Positions 23,627 through 30,959 of a stretch of DNA of 32,371 nt are shown here, in pieces. The stretch spans positions 1 to 32,371 of the forward strand of contig JAGHRY010000041.1 of assembly GCA_018066145.1 (NCBI GenBank), written 5' to 3'. This stretch comes from Candidatus Colimorpha merdihippi (GTDB taxonomy: Bacteria > Bacteroidota > Bacteroidia > Bacteroidales > P3). Positions within the stretch are counted from its first letter, which is position 1. Each line of letters opens with the position of its first letter. The translations under genes were made by a program, and so were the position numbers. The notes below the pieces were generated by a model. That model was not told where the DNA came from. It saw only the letters and a program-made list of their open reading frames with translations, and ran no database searches.

Positions 23627-24663
23627 TGGGCTTCTTTTTTAGGAAAGATTAACGACAACGAGATAGATCCAACCAGAATACCAAGGATGACTAGCAGTGA
23701 TGCCACTGTGGAGATTTCAAGATGGAAGAACTCGTGTCCGATCATCTTGACTCCAATGAAACAAAGCAAACAACCGAGACCGTATTTGAGCAGCCAGAAC
23801 ATATCGGTAACATTGCTTAGGAGGAAGAATAGCGAGCGGAGTCCCATGATGGCAAAAATATTGGAAAAATAGACAATAAAAGTGTCGGTAGTGACAGAAA
23901 AAACAGCAGGGATGCTGTCGACAGCGAAGATGATGTCGGAAAATTCTACAATGAGCAGTACAAGAAACAAGGGAGTCATAAAATGTTTTCCTTCCTTTGT
24001 GATAAAGAACTTGTGGCCGCTTACTTCTGACGTAACAGGGAAGAATCTACTGGCAAAACGGACGACAGGATGATTGGCTGTATCAATTTGCTCGTCGCCT
24101 TTATCGAGAAACATTTTGATACCACTATAAATTAGTATTATGCCAAACAAGGCTAGTACCCAGGAAAATCGGTCCACAACGGCACCTAAAAGGAATATGA
24201 ACAAGAATCGCAACACTATGGCACCCATAATACCCCAGAAAAGGATTCGATGGTAATATTGCCGATCAATGCCGAATGAGACAAAAATCATAATCATGAC
24301 AAAAATATTGTCAATAGAGAGCGACTCTTCGAGAAAATAACCGGCAAGATATTGCGAAAAAATCTCTTTGCGATAGAGTCCCAATGCTTGGCTGTATTCC
24401 ATAGAGGGCTGGATGACTTTGGCTAGATTGGTTCCTTGTACAAAAGCAAGAAGGTCTTCCATGGAAGTGATGCCATGAACCCATTCGCCTTTAAACAGGA
24501 GTAGTAGCCCAAAAAGCATGGCAAGTGCAACCCAAATGGCTGTCCAAGTGGCGGCTTCTTTGATTTTGATTTCGTGGTCTTTCTTATGGAAAAGGCCCAA
24601 GTCCATTGCCAGCATTAAGACAATGAAAAGCATAAATGCGACAAAAAAGATAATTCGCGACAT
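23617..24663 (-). CDS. TerC/Alx-family membrane protein, probable manganese exporter
   Basis: A 348-residue TerC-family integral membrane protein with about nine segments. The conserved acidic motif EESLSIDNIFVM and the downstream DIIFAVDSIPAVFS are the diagnostic metal-binding membrane motifs, and a cytoplasmic loop follows each. TerC/Alx proteins export Mn2+ in several bacteria and may assist exported metalloenzymes. Here the immediate partner mntP and the Mn2+-riboswitch-like leader make a manganese-efflux role likely. The ATG at 24663 follows a leader of about 220 bases. The gene name terC refers to tellurite and I do not assign it. Confidence 0.9.
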   Translation of the reverse strand: MSRIIFFVAFMLFIVLMLAMDLGLFHKKDHEIKIKEAATWTAIWVALAMLFGLLLLFKGEWVHGITSMEDLLAFVQGTNLAKVIQPSMEYSQALGLYRKEIFSQYLAGYFLEESLSIDNIFVMIMIFVSFGIDRQYYHRILFWGIMGAIVLRFLFIFLLGAVVDRFSWVLALFGIILIYSGIKMFLDKGDEQIDTANHPVVRFASRFFPVTSEVSGHKFFITKEGKHFMTPLFLVLLIVEFSDIIFAVDSIPAVFSVTTDTFIVYFSNIFAIMGLRSLFFLLSNVTDMFWLLKYGLGCLLCFIGVKMIGHEFFHLEISTVASLLVILGILVGSISLSLIFPKKEAQCH

Positions 24664-24751
24664 GTTGTTTCTTTAATATTATTTTCGTTCAAACAATTAT
24701 TATGTGGCCTGCCACAGTGGGAAGGAATAGACCTGCAAGACGACCTCAGTA

Positions 24752-24792
24752 TATAAAAAATCTCATAGACACGCTCACGCGCTGTCTATGAG
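24752..24792 (-). terminator. attenuator terminator in the Mn-riboswitch leader
   Basis: On the minus strand CTCATAGACA (24792-24783) pairs with TGTCTATGAG (24771-24762) and is followed by ATTTTTTAT. The 5' arm includes the 3' strand of the aptamer P1 helix (CATAG, 24790-24786), so terminator and P1 cannot form together. Confidence 0.75.
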
Positions 24793-24882
24793 TCTCATTG
24801 CTTATGAGCATTGCCAAGTCATTGATGACCAGGGATCTGTTGACAATGTTCACGGCCTTTGCCGCCAATTACTCCCCCATAA
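24786..24882 (-). promoter_or_regulatory. yybP-ykoY-type manganese riboswitch aptamer
   Basis: Read on the minus strand from 24882: a P1 5' strand TTATG, then GGGGAGTA (24877-24870), the conserved start of the yybP-ykoY aptamer. A middle part includes GTCAACAGATCCC (24845 onward) and GCAATGCTCATAAGCAATGAGAC, whose pattern resembles the conserved L3 and the 3' loop, and the P1 3' strand CATAG is at 24790-24786. Established: this class binds Mn2+ and controls mntP and alx/terC family genes. The genes downstream here are exactly that pair. Mn2+ binding should stabilise P1, disrupt the terminator and switch transcription on. Confidence 0.85.
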
Positions 24883-24891
24883 TTGTGATTG

Positions 24892-24922
24892 CAAAAATAC
24901 ATTTTTTTTTCCATATAATAGA
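24892..24922 (-). promoter_or_regulatory. promoter of the riboswitch-terC-mntP unit
   Basis: TATTTTTG (24899-24892, minus strand) is a perfect -7 box. A -33-like TTTC lies around 24922-24919. Transcription would begin near 24886, directly before the aptamer. Confidence 0.65.
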
Positions 24923-24999
24923 AAAAAAATGTATTTACTAAACCCACTGGCGGAATTGATTCTTGAAGACAAGCATCCACTTCCACCGCCCAAAGAACA

Positions 25000-25076
25000 C
25001 TCATCCTACGGGGATCTTACGGGGTAGCTCCGCTCTATAGGAGCGGAGCTACCCCGTAGAATCCCCGTAAAATGAG
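25000..25076. repeat. 77-base hairpin with 18-bp perfect core and 32 pairs in all
   Basis: Core arms 25018-25035 and 25041-25058 are perfect complements over 18 bases with a five-base loop (TATAG). Beyond a 2x2 internal loop, TACGGGGAT (25007-25015) pairs with ATCCCCGTA (25061-25069). After another 2x2 loop, CTCAT (25000-25004) pairs with ATGAG (25072-25076). No T-run follows. The near-perfect nested symmetry suggests a recently copied palindromic element or a very stable structured RNA. Confidence 0.8.
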
Positions 25077-25183
25077 CATCGTAAGGGCGAACGAAGTACT
25101 GTTGATTTGAAGTTGTGAGTTGGGCAGCATTCGTTAAATTAACTACTAAACCCATAAGCTCAATCTAAAAATCAACAACCATA

Positions 25184-25398
25184 TCTAGAATCTAGAATGG
25201 ATTTTTTGATGCATTACACAAAACAGCGTTCTAGATTTGGACACTTTGAGAATCTTCAGCATTGGTTGCTGCTAGGTTAAATTCGTTGTACTACACATGT
25301 TTAGCGCAAAATTCGACTAGGATATGCCGAGACTGATTTTGTGCACATAAATGGCTGGACTGGCTAGAAAATCTAGAATCAGATTCTAGATTTTCTAG
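25184..25398. repeat. cluster of TCTAGA repeats with a 16-bp palindrome
   Basis: TCTAGA occurs at 25184-25189, 25191-25196, 25230-25235, 25372-25377 and 25385-25390. The last two lie in a palindrome whose arms 25364-25379 and 25383-25398 pair perfectly over 16 bases with a three-base spacer. The other copies share the flanking ATTCTAGATTT-like bases, so they look related. Confidence 0.7.
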
Positions 25399-25493
25399 TT
25401 GGATTAATCCCGCCAAAGGGTTTCCTAAAGTTAGCTGTAATATTGATGCTGTAGATAATCTCGCTGTTGCTTTTAATATTGTAGCAATTGCAT

Positions 25494-25524
25494 TGTACAA
25501 AAAAAGCCCCGAAGCGGGGCTTTT
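25494..25524 (-). terminator. strong terminator of the C69/M20/MurL-MurD operon
   Basis: AAAAGCCCCG (25502-25511) pairs with CGGGGCTTTT (25515-25524). On the minus strand the loop is CTT within GCTTCGG and a seven-T run follows the stem. It is 20 bases after the C69 stop at 25545. Confidence 0.92.
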
Positions 25525-25544
25525 GAAGTATAACTAGGATGGGT

Positions 25545-27149
25545 TTAGAAACCCATGCCAAAAAGTTGCCAGTATTTGGCTTCGAGTTGAGACCAGGCGA
25601 AAGTGGTGTTTTCATATTCCTGGTTGGTGAAGTTGTTGAGGGTAGCGTGGACATCGTCAATACGTCCGATGCGGTCGAGGCGGGTGGCTTCACGTTCAAG
25701 GGTGCTAAGACGACCAAACGCTTTGTCTTCTAATTTCTTCAGTTCGGCATTCATGCCTGCTTTAGTGCGCTGCCAAGCAACAGTGGCAAGCTTGTTGGCA
25801 CGACGGTATTTCCAAATAACAGCGTTGGGATTGTACTCTTTCTGTCCGCAGATGCTGTAAGGTTCGGGAAGAGTGCTGGTACCGCAGAAGATGGGTACAC
25901 GGGGCGATTGTGCAGGATTGTCGAGTGACATCCATGCAACGCCGCCAACACAGTCGGGGAGCCAGTCGCGGCATTGGGCTACGAAGGAATATGAACACCA
26001 AGCTACGCTAACAGTGCGACGGAATTCGACAACTCCAGGGGCAATGGTGTTTAATGTTTTCTGCATAGCAGAGGTCATCCAAGGATTGGCAATAGCAGAA
26101 ATAACGGTATCTTCATAGCTCTTACCATTCTTATCTTTGCGGCTGACAGTCATTTTAAGGTTCTTGCACATGTCCATATCGGTGCCTTCATAAGTGGCAC
26201 GAAATAGATCCATTACTTCGCGTACGTCGACATTCTTGTCGGGACGCACGGAGAAGGGAAGTTCGGGCATATCCATGCTGAGGTTGAGCGAAGGCGCAAG
26301 GTGGCTGAGGATGAAATATTCACGTTCGCGGAAATTCTTACCGTTGGCATAGCTGCTATTAAATGCTTTCCAGAAAACAAAAGGTTCTTTACCATCCCAT
26401 AAGCCATTGCGTTTTGCCACTTCTTCGATATTCTCTGAGCACATAAAATACTCGGTATTGCCGCGCTGGAGGCGACCAATACGGGGAATATTGCAGGAAA
26501 CGCCTACTTGATCGTCTGGGATGCGTTGTGCAGCCCAAATGCCGCCAATGATGCCTTTTCCTTCGCCAAGGATTTCCATCTGCCAAACCTCTTTAGTGTC
26601 GGCAATTGTGATGCATTCGCCACCATCGCCATAACCGTAGACCTTAATCAGATCAGCAATCAAGCGGATGGCTTCGCGAGCGGTAGTGCAGCGCTGGAGC
26701 GCTATACGTTGCAGTTCTTCAATTAAGAACATGCCTTGGGGATTGATGAGGGTGTCGGGACCACTGAACGTACTTTCGCCCATAGCAAGCTGATGCTCGT
26801 TGAGGCAAGGATATGCGGTATTGAGATAGGCATAGGTGTGAGCAGCTTCAGGAATTACACCAGCGAGTTTCAGGCCAGTGGTGTCGCCACGGAAAGTGGT
26901 GTGGAGGGTGCCTTTGTACACCTTGTGTACGGTGCCTGTTGCATGATCCTCAGCGGGTTCCATGTGCATCCAAGTGCGATAACGTCCATCACAGGTGTGA
27001 GAAGTGATGACGCTTCCATCTTTCGAAGCACTTTTACCCACCATGATGCTGGTGCAGCTTTGGCCCTCGAATTCGGGTTGGCTTAGCTCTTGTCCGATAG
27101 CGGTGACGGCAAAAGCCAGCAGGGCAAGGGATAGAAAAATCTTTTTCAT
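25545..27149 (-). CDS. C69-family dipeptidase, exported
   Basis: A 534-residue secreted peptidase of family C69 (PepD-like), an Ntn hydrolase whose catalytic Cys becomes the mature N-terminus. The signal peptide ends around the AIGQ sequence near 17-20; C32 in GQSCTSIMVGKSASKDGSV is the likely nucleophile after propeptide removal, and the SHTCDG and CNIPRIGR stretches are family motifs. The usual length of Bacteroidota C69 enzymes is matched. They cut short, D- or L-amino-acid dipeptides outside the cytoplasm. It is last in the minus-strand run, separated from the M20 gene by 50 bases, and ends in the strong terminator. No promoter is evident in the 50-base gap. Confidence 0.88.
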   Translation of the reverse strand: MKKIFLSLALLAFAVTAIGQELSQPEFEGQSCTSIMVGKSASKDGSVITSHTCDGRYRTWMHMEPAEDHATGTVHKVYKGTLHTTFRGDTTGLKLAGVIPEAAHTYAYLNTAYPCLNEHQLAMGESTFSGPDTLINPQGMFLIEELQRIALQRCTTAREAIRLIADLIKVYGYGDGGECITIADTKEVWQMEILGEGKGIIGGIWAAQRIPDDQVGVSCNIPRIGRLQRGNTEYFMCSENIEEVAKRNGLWDGKEPFVFWKAFNSSYANGKNFREREYFILSHLAPSLNLSMDMPELPFSVRPDKNVDVREVMDLFRATYEGTDMDMCKNLKMTVSRKDKNGKSYEDTVISAIANPWMTSAMQKTLNTIAPGVVEFRRTVSVAWCSYSFVAQCRDWLPDCVGGVAWMSLDNPAQSPRVPIFCGTSTLPEPYSICGQKEYNPNAVIWKYRRANKLATVAWQRTKAGMNAELKKLEDKAFGRLSTLEREATRLDRIGRIDDVHATLNNFTNQEYENTTFAWSQLEAKYWQLFGMGF

Positions 27150-27199
27150 GATGTTGCTATTTTGTTATTATTATTGTTTTTCCGTTAATAGATAAGTTG

Positions 27200-28282
27200 T
27201 TATTTCGTTTGCAAAAAATCTGTAATGAGGTTGAAGCACACCTGGGCTGCAGGAAGTATGAGGGCATCGGGAAAATCGTAGTCGGGGTGATGTAGCTCGA
27301 CATGGTGTTCACCAGCACCGATTCCGAAAAAGGCTCCCGGAAATTGGATGAGGTAGTTGGCAAAATCTTCGGACCAACGAAAGGGGGTAATGTTGTATTG
27401 GTATCGGCACATGCAACAGGATTCGATATATTCAACCCAACTTGAGTTGTTTTCAGTAGCATTGAATGGGTCTCGGTAGCCGACTTCGCAAGCGAGGCCA
27501 TATTGTTTAGCAGTTTCGGCCACGATATTGTTGGCACTCTCGATAAGACGGCTCATAGTATTGTTGCTATAAGCACGCAGTGTAAACATCAGGTAGGCTT
27601 GGCCTGCAGATGTGCCAAATGCTTCGTCTCCGAGGTCTATACGGATTAATGTGGCTTGAGTGAAGTTATCAGAATCGTCAAAAGGATTCTTGTTGAGTGC
27701 TTGGAATCTTCTGATGATATCGGCTGTGGCAAGTCCAGGGTTGATTCCTTCTTCAGGTGTGGAAGCATGGGTTTCGCGGCCTGTCAAGCGGTAGATGACT
27801 CCAGTGGAGGCAGCAGCGAAAGTGTGTCTATTCAATACCACAGTACCCAATGGGTAGCCTGGGAGGTTGTGGAAACCAAAAATGGCTCGAATATTGTATT
27901 GTTGGAGTATTCCAGCATCAAGAATTTTCTGAGAACCAGTACCCGTTTCTTCTTCTGGTTGAAAGATGAGTATAACATTGATGCCGCTAGGAATATCTCG
28001 CGTATTTATTAGCGATGCCAACTGAAGTAGGATGGCTGCATGTCCGTCATGTCCACACCGATGTCCAATGGGTAGGGCATCAATATCACCGCGAATGGCA
28101 ATGGTGGGATTTGATTGTTGTTGGCCCCATACGGCAATAACACCATTGCCACCCACGTGATCGTATACACGATCCGGATGAAGGTCGGAAAGTGTATTAA
28201 CGATAAGGTCGTGAGCATAGTGTTCGTCGCCGGAGATTCCGGGATGCTCATGAAGCATTTTTCTTATTGCGTCGTAGTGCAT
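27200..28282 (-). CDS. M20D amidohydrolase (peptidase M20 family), atypically compact
   Basis: A 360-residue zinc amidohydrolase of family M20D (hippuricase/IAA-amino-acid hydrolase group), which removes the acyl group from N-acyl amino acids. Metal-site motifs are seen: RGDIDALP, C76-G-H78-D-G-H81, E110/E111 in FQPEEETGTG, H in GFHN and a HHPDYDF stretch near the C-terminus. Between DALP and the CGHDGH motif typical members have about 25 further residues; here DIDALPIGHRCGHDGH joins them directly. The deletion is in frame and all ligand motifs are kept. Starts 20 bases after the end of the MurL-MurD gene, so they are surely cotranscribed. Substrate unknown; a peptidoglycan-derived peptide is possible. 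Confidence 0.83.
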   Translation of the reverse strand: MHYDAIRKMLHEHPGISGDEHYAHDLIVNTLSDLHPDRVYDHVGGNGVIAVWGQQQSNPTIAIRGDIDALPIGHRCGHDGHAAILLQLASLINTRDIPSGINVILIFQPEEETGTGSQKILDAGILQQYNIRAIFGFHNLPGYPLGTVVLNRHTFAAASTGVIYRLTGRETHASTPEEGINPGLATADIIRRFQALNKNPFDDSDNFTQATLIRIDLGDEAFGTSAGQAYLMFTLRAYSNNTMSRLIESANNIVAETAKQYGLACEVGYRDPFNATENNSSWVEYIESCCMCRYQYNITPFRWSEDFANYLIQFPGAFFGIGAGEHHVELHHPDYDFPDALILPAAQVCFNLITDFLQTK

Positions 28283-28302
28283 GCAGTATAGGCCGTATTA
28301 TC

Positions 28303-30954
28303 TTATTGATAATGTTCTATTGATATATTATTGGCAGCTGAGGTGATTAGATTTTTGAATGTATCGCCTCGGTGCTCGAAATTCCGAAAAGCATCATAGC
28401 TGGCGGCAGCGGGCGAAAGCAAGCATATTTTTCCTGGTTGGGTGTGTTGGAAACACCATTGTACGATGGCAGAGTAATCGTCGCTGATAAATATGGATTG
28501 AGTGGGCAAGGAAAGCTTCCATTCTTGGTACATCCTACGTCCAGCTTCGCCAACAAATACAAGGTGGGCGATGCGGGAACCAGGTTTGGATGGGTTGGCA
28601 AGATAATCTATCAATGGTGTGTAGTCAATACCGCGGTCAAAACCACCAAGAATTAGAGTGTCGACATTGCTGAGAGCTTCGATAGCAGCAATGGCGGCTT
28701 CGGGAATGGTGCTGATGGAGTCGTTATAGAAAGTAATGTCGTTATAAGTACCAACAAGCTCGAGTCTGTGGGGCAGTCCGTGGAAAGATTCCAAAGCCAT
28801 TGCAAATTGGTCATCAGTCACTCCGAGCAGTTGGGTCACCTGACGTGCCACATAGATATTGCTGAGATTATGGTCTCCTTTCAAGACGGTGGAGATTTGA
28901 GCAATAGATGATTGTTGTGCTTGTTGGATGGAGTATGGATGAAGGTTGGATATTGGTGAGACGTGAAGTTTATTTACTAGGTTGTAAAGGTCGGGACTGT
29001 CTGTACAATAAAAACAATGGTCAGTAGATTCTTGACGGAGCATGATCTGCATTTTGGCCATCTGGTAATCGAGATACGAATGGTAATGGTCAAGATGCTC
29101 CTGATATAAGTTGAGCAAGATGCTAATATGAGGTGCGCGATGGATATTCTCCAATTGATGACAGGAGAGTTCAGCAACAACGATGCTTTGGCTATTGAGT
29201 TGCGGCATGATATCAAGTAGCGGGATCCCCATATTTCCAGCCAAAACAATATTTCGGTTGGGGAAGGATTGCTGGAGGATGTGGTGGATAAGGGTAGTGG
29301 TTGTGCTTTTACCCTTTGTGCCGGTGATGCCGATGGTTTGAGGGGCAAATACCGATAGGAAAAAGTCGGTTTGCGACGTGATTGAAAGCAGATTGCAGCG
29401 TCCCTCGAATTTCTTGGTAGGAATTCCTGGAGACTTAAAGATTAATTCGTAGGAATGTTCTTTCTCTAGCGCTTCAAAAAGTTCCTGGTCGTTGGTTGCA
29501 ATATCAAGCTGACGAACCGGAAGATACTGGTTCAGGTAAGCATGAGTGCTTTTGCCTTCGCGTCCATAGCCTGCGATTAGTACATGTAGATGAGAATAGA
29601 TCGCAGGAAGGAGTTGACAGAAGAAATTTGCAGGCACATTGTGCTCAAGGTTGAGGGTGTGCAACGGTGTAGTGGTGTGCTTGGGTTGGTAGTTTTTAAG
29701 CAACGCGGGACGGGATTGTCGGTACCATCGGTCGATGGTCATGGAGATGGCACTGTGAACTTCGCTGATAGTACCAACGCACTCGAAAGGTTTTGTTTCT
29801 GTGCGTCCTATAAGTTGGTCGAATTCGAGCTGAAGAGATTCGTCGTCGAGCATGCATTTGCCGAAAATGGTATTGAGTTTGCTAGGCTCGATGAATGGCG
29901 ACAAAATGATGTATGCAAAAAGACATTTTGCGCAATGACCGCACCAGATGTCCTGTTTGCTACCAGCATTGCAGCTTTTGAATACGGGGAAGTAGTGCTC
30001 ATAACCGCTGAAAAGCATGCCGATTTGCAGCTCAGATAGCGGACGGAGGAAACTGAAATAGTTGTGTTCGGGGGAAATATGGTGTTCCGCATATCGGCGG
30101 AAATCATTTTCAAATTCAATGGATTTTGAGTACTGGTGGTTTACAGAAGTACCCACAACAGTACTCTCATTGGCGCTGCCTTCGTTGGATAATGCAATAT
30201 TGGCAATACCGCTGAGCCGGGAAGCCAAAAGCGTATAAAAAGCCAGCATGGCGCTGAAAGGTGTATGCCCATTAAGGCAGCCTTGAGCATTCAGTTCGAG
30301 AAGTTTAGGGTGAATGGTGCGGTGAATAACCAACACCTGATCCATCGTATATCCTGCGGCCTCGATGCAACCGATAGTGGCTCCGCGCGGATTCATTATG
30401 AGCGGGATAACATTCTGTTGGTTACCAGCAGCTTTGTTGAGTAGCTCAAGTGTGACCACAGAGTCCTTGCCACCGCCAATAGGAACAAGGGCTATGTTGG
30501 GATTGTTGGCGGGAAAGGCCGGAGGATTGTTTTTTGTTTGTGCCGTAGCATTGGATTGAAGAGTCATGAAATCATCAATGGTGGCCTCTATGCCATTGAT
30601 ATAGAAAAACTCTCCTAATCCGTTGAAATAAATCTTTTTCCAGAAATCCACCTGGTCGGGTTCGAGGGAGCCGCAAAGAACCGTAACAGTAGGTGGACAG
30701 TAGCATTTCCAATAGCTGATGAGCTCAATCATACCGATGTTGAACACCAAATTGTTGAGTACCTCAGTTGGTTGTTGGAATTGTAGGAATGGGCGTGAGG
30801 GGATAAAGGCTGTGGGCTCAAAGAAGACCTCGTTGCCGATATGAAAGTGAAAAACGATGTGCAACCCATCGGGCTGCACATCGTATTGGTAACCTTCGTA
30901 GACAAACTCGGGGTGTGTCTGGCGGAAAGCGTTGTATTTTGTCTGGTTAGACAT
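28303..30954 (-). CDS. fused MurL (UDP-MurNAc-L-Ala-L-Glu epimerase) and MurD-type ligase
   Basis: An 883-residue cytoplasmic protein with two parts. Residues about 1-420 resemble MurL, the ATP-dependent epimerase that turns the terminal L-Glu of UDP-MurNAc-L-Ala-L-Glu into D-Glu: a PP-loop GGGKDS at 160-165, SNEGSANES near 256-264 and a Cys cluster (C328, C338, C341, C344 in WCGHCAKC). Residues about 455-880 are a Mur ligase of the MurD kind: Rossmann start VLIAGYGREGKST at 458-470, P-loop GITGTKGKSTTT at 542-553, LNLYQEHLDHY near 614-624, GDHNLSN at 693-699, HRLE near 729-732 and SPAAASYDAFRNFEHRG near 847-863. The MurD2/MurL route (known from Xanthomonas, separate genes) needs no free D-Glu. 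It follows the lipoprotein gene after five bases and precedes the M20 gene by 20. Confidence 0.88.
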   Translation of the reverse strand: MSNQTKYNAFRQTHPEFVYEGYQYDVQPDGLHIVFHFHIGNEVFFEPTAFIPSRPFLQFQQPTEVLNNLVFNIGMIELISYWKCYCPPTVTVLCGSLEPDQVDFWKKIYFNGLGEFFYINGIEATIDDFMTLQSNATAQTKNNPPAFPANNPNIALVPIGGGKDSVVTLELLNKAAGNQQNVIPLIMNPRGATIGCIEAAGYTMDQVLVIHRTIHPKLLELNAQGCLNGHTPFSAMLAFYTLLASRLSGIANIALSNEGSANESTVVGTSVNHQYSKSIEFENDFRRYAEHHISPEHNYFSFLRPLSELQIGMLFSGYEHYFPVFKSCNAGSKQDIWCGHCAKCLFAYIILSPFIEPSKLNTIFGKCMLDDESLQLEFDQLIGRTETKPFECVGTISEVHSAISMTIDRWYRQSRPALLKNYQPKHTTTPLHTLNLEHNVPANFFCQLLPAIYSHLHVLIAGYGREGKSTHAYLNQYLPVRQLDIATNDQELFEALEKEHSYELIFKSPGIPTKKFEGRCNLLSITSQTDFFLSVFAPQTIGITGTKGKSTTTTLIHHILQQSFPNRNIVLAGNMGIPLLDIMPQLNSQSIVVAELSCHQLENIHRAPHISILLNLYQEHLDHYHSYLDYQMAKMQIMLRQESTDHCFYCTDSPDLYNLVNKLHVSPISNLHPYSIQQAQQSSIAQISTVLKGDHNLSNIYVARQVTQLLGVTDDQFAMALESFHGLPHRLELVGTYNDITFYNDSISTIPEAAIAAIEALSNVDTLILGGFDRGIDYTPLIDYLANPSKPGSRIAHLVFVGEAGRRMYQEWKLSLPTQSIFISDDYSAIVQWCFQHTQPGKICLLSPAAASYDAFRNFEHRGDTFKNLITSAANNISIEHYQ

Positions 30955-30959
30955 TTGGC

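Larger units (their letters stand above)
24923..25495. other. non-coding region with palindromes
   Basis: I find no gene between the manganese promoter and the C69 terminator. The stretch holds the giant hairpin at 25000-25076 and a cluster of TCTAGA-centred repeats at 25184-25398. A short plus-strand open frame overlapping the riboswitch is dismissed as spurious. Confidence 0.6.

Noticed and set aside
24788-25027. Plus-strand small open frame of 79 residues
   Set aside because: It overlaps the riboswitch and its promoter on the other strand and includes a low-complexity poly-Phe/Lys part.
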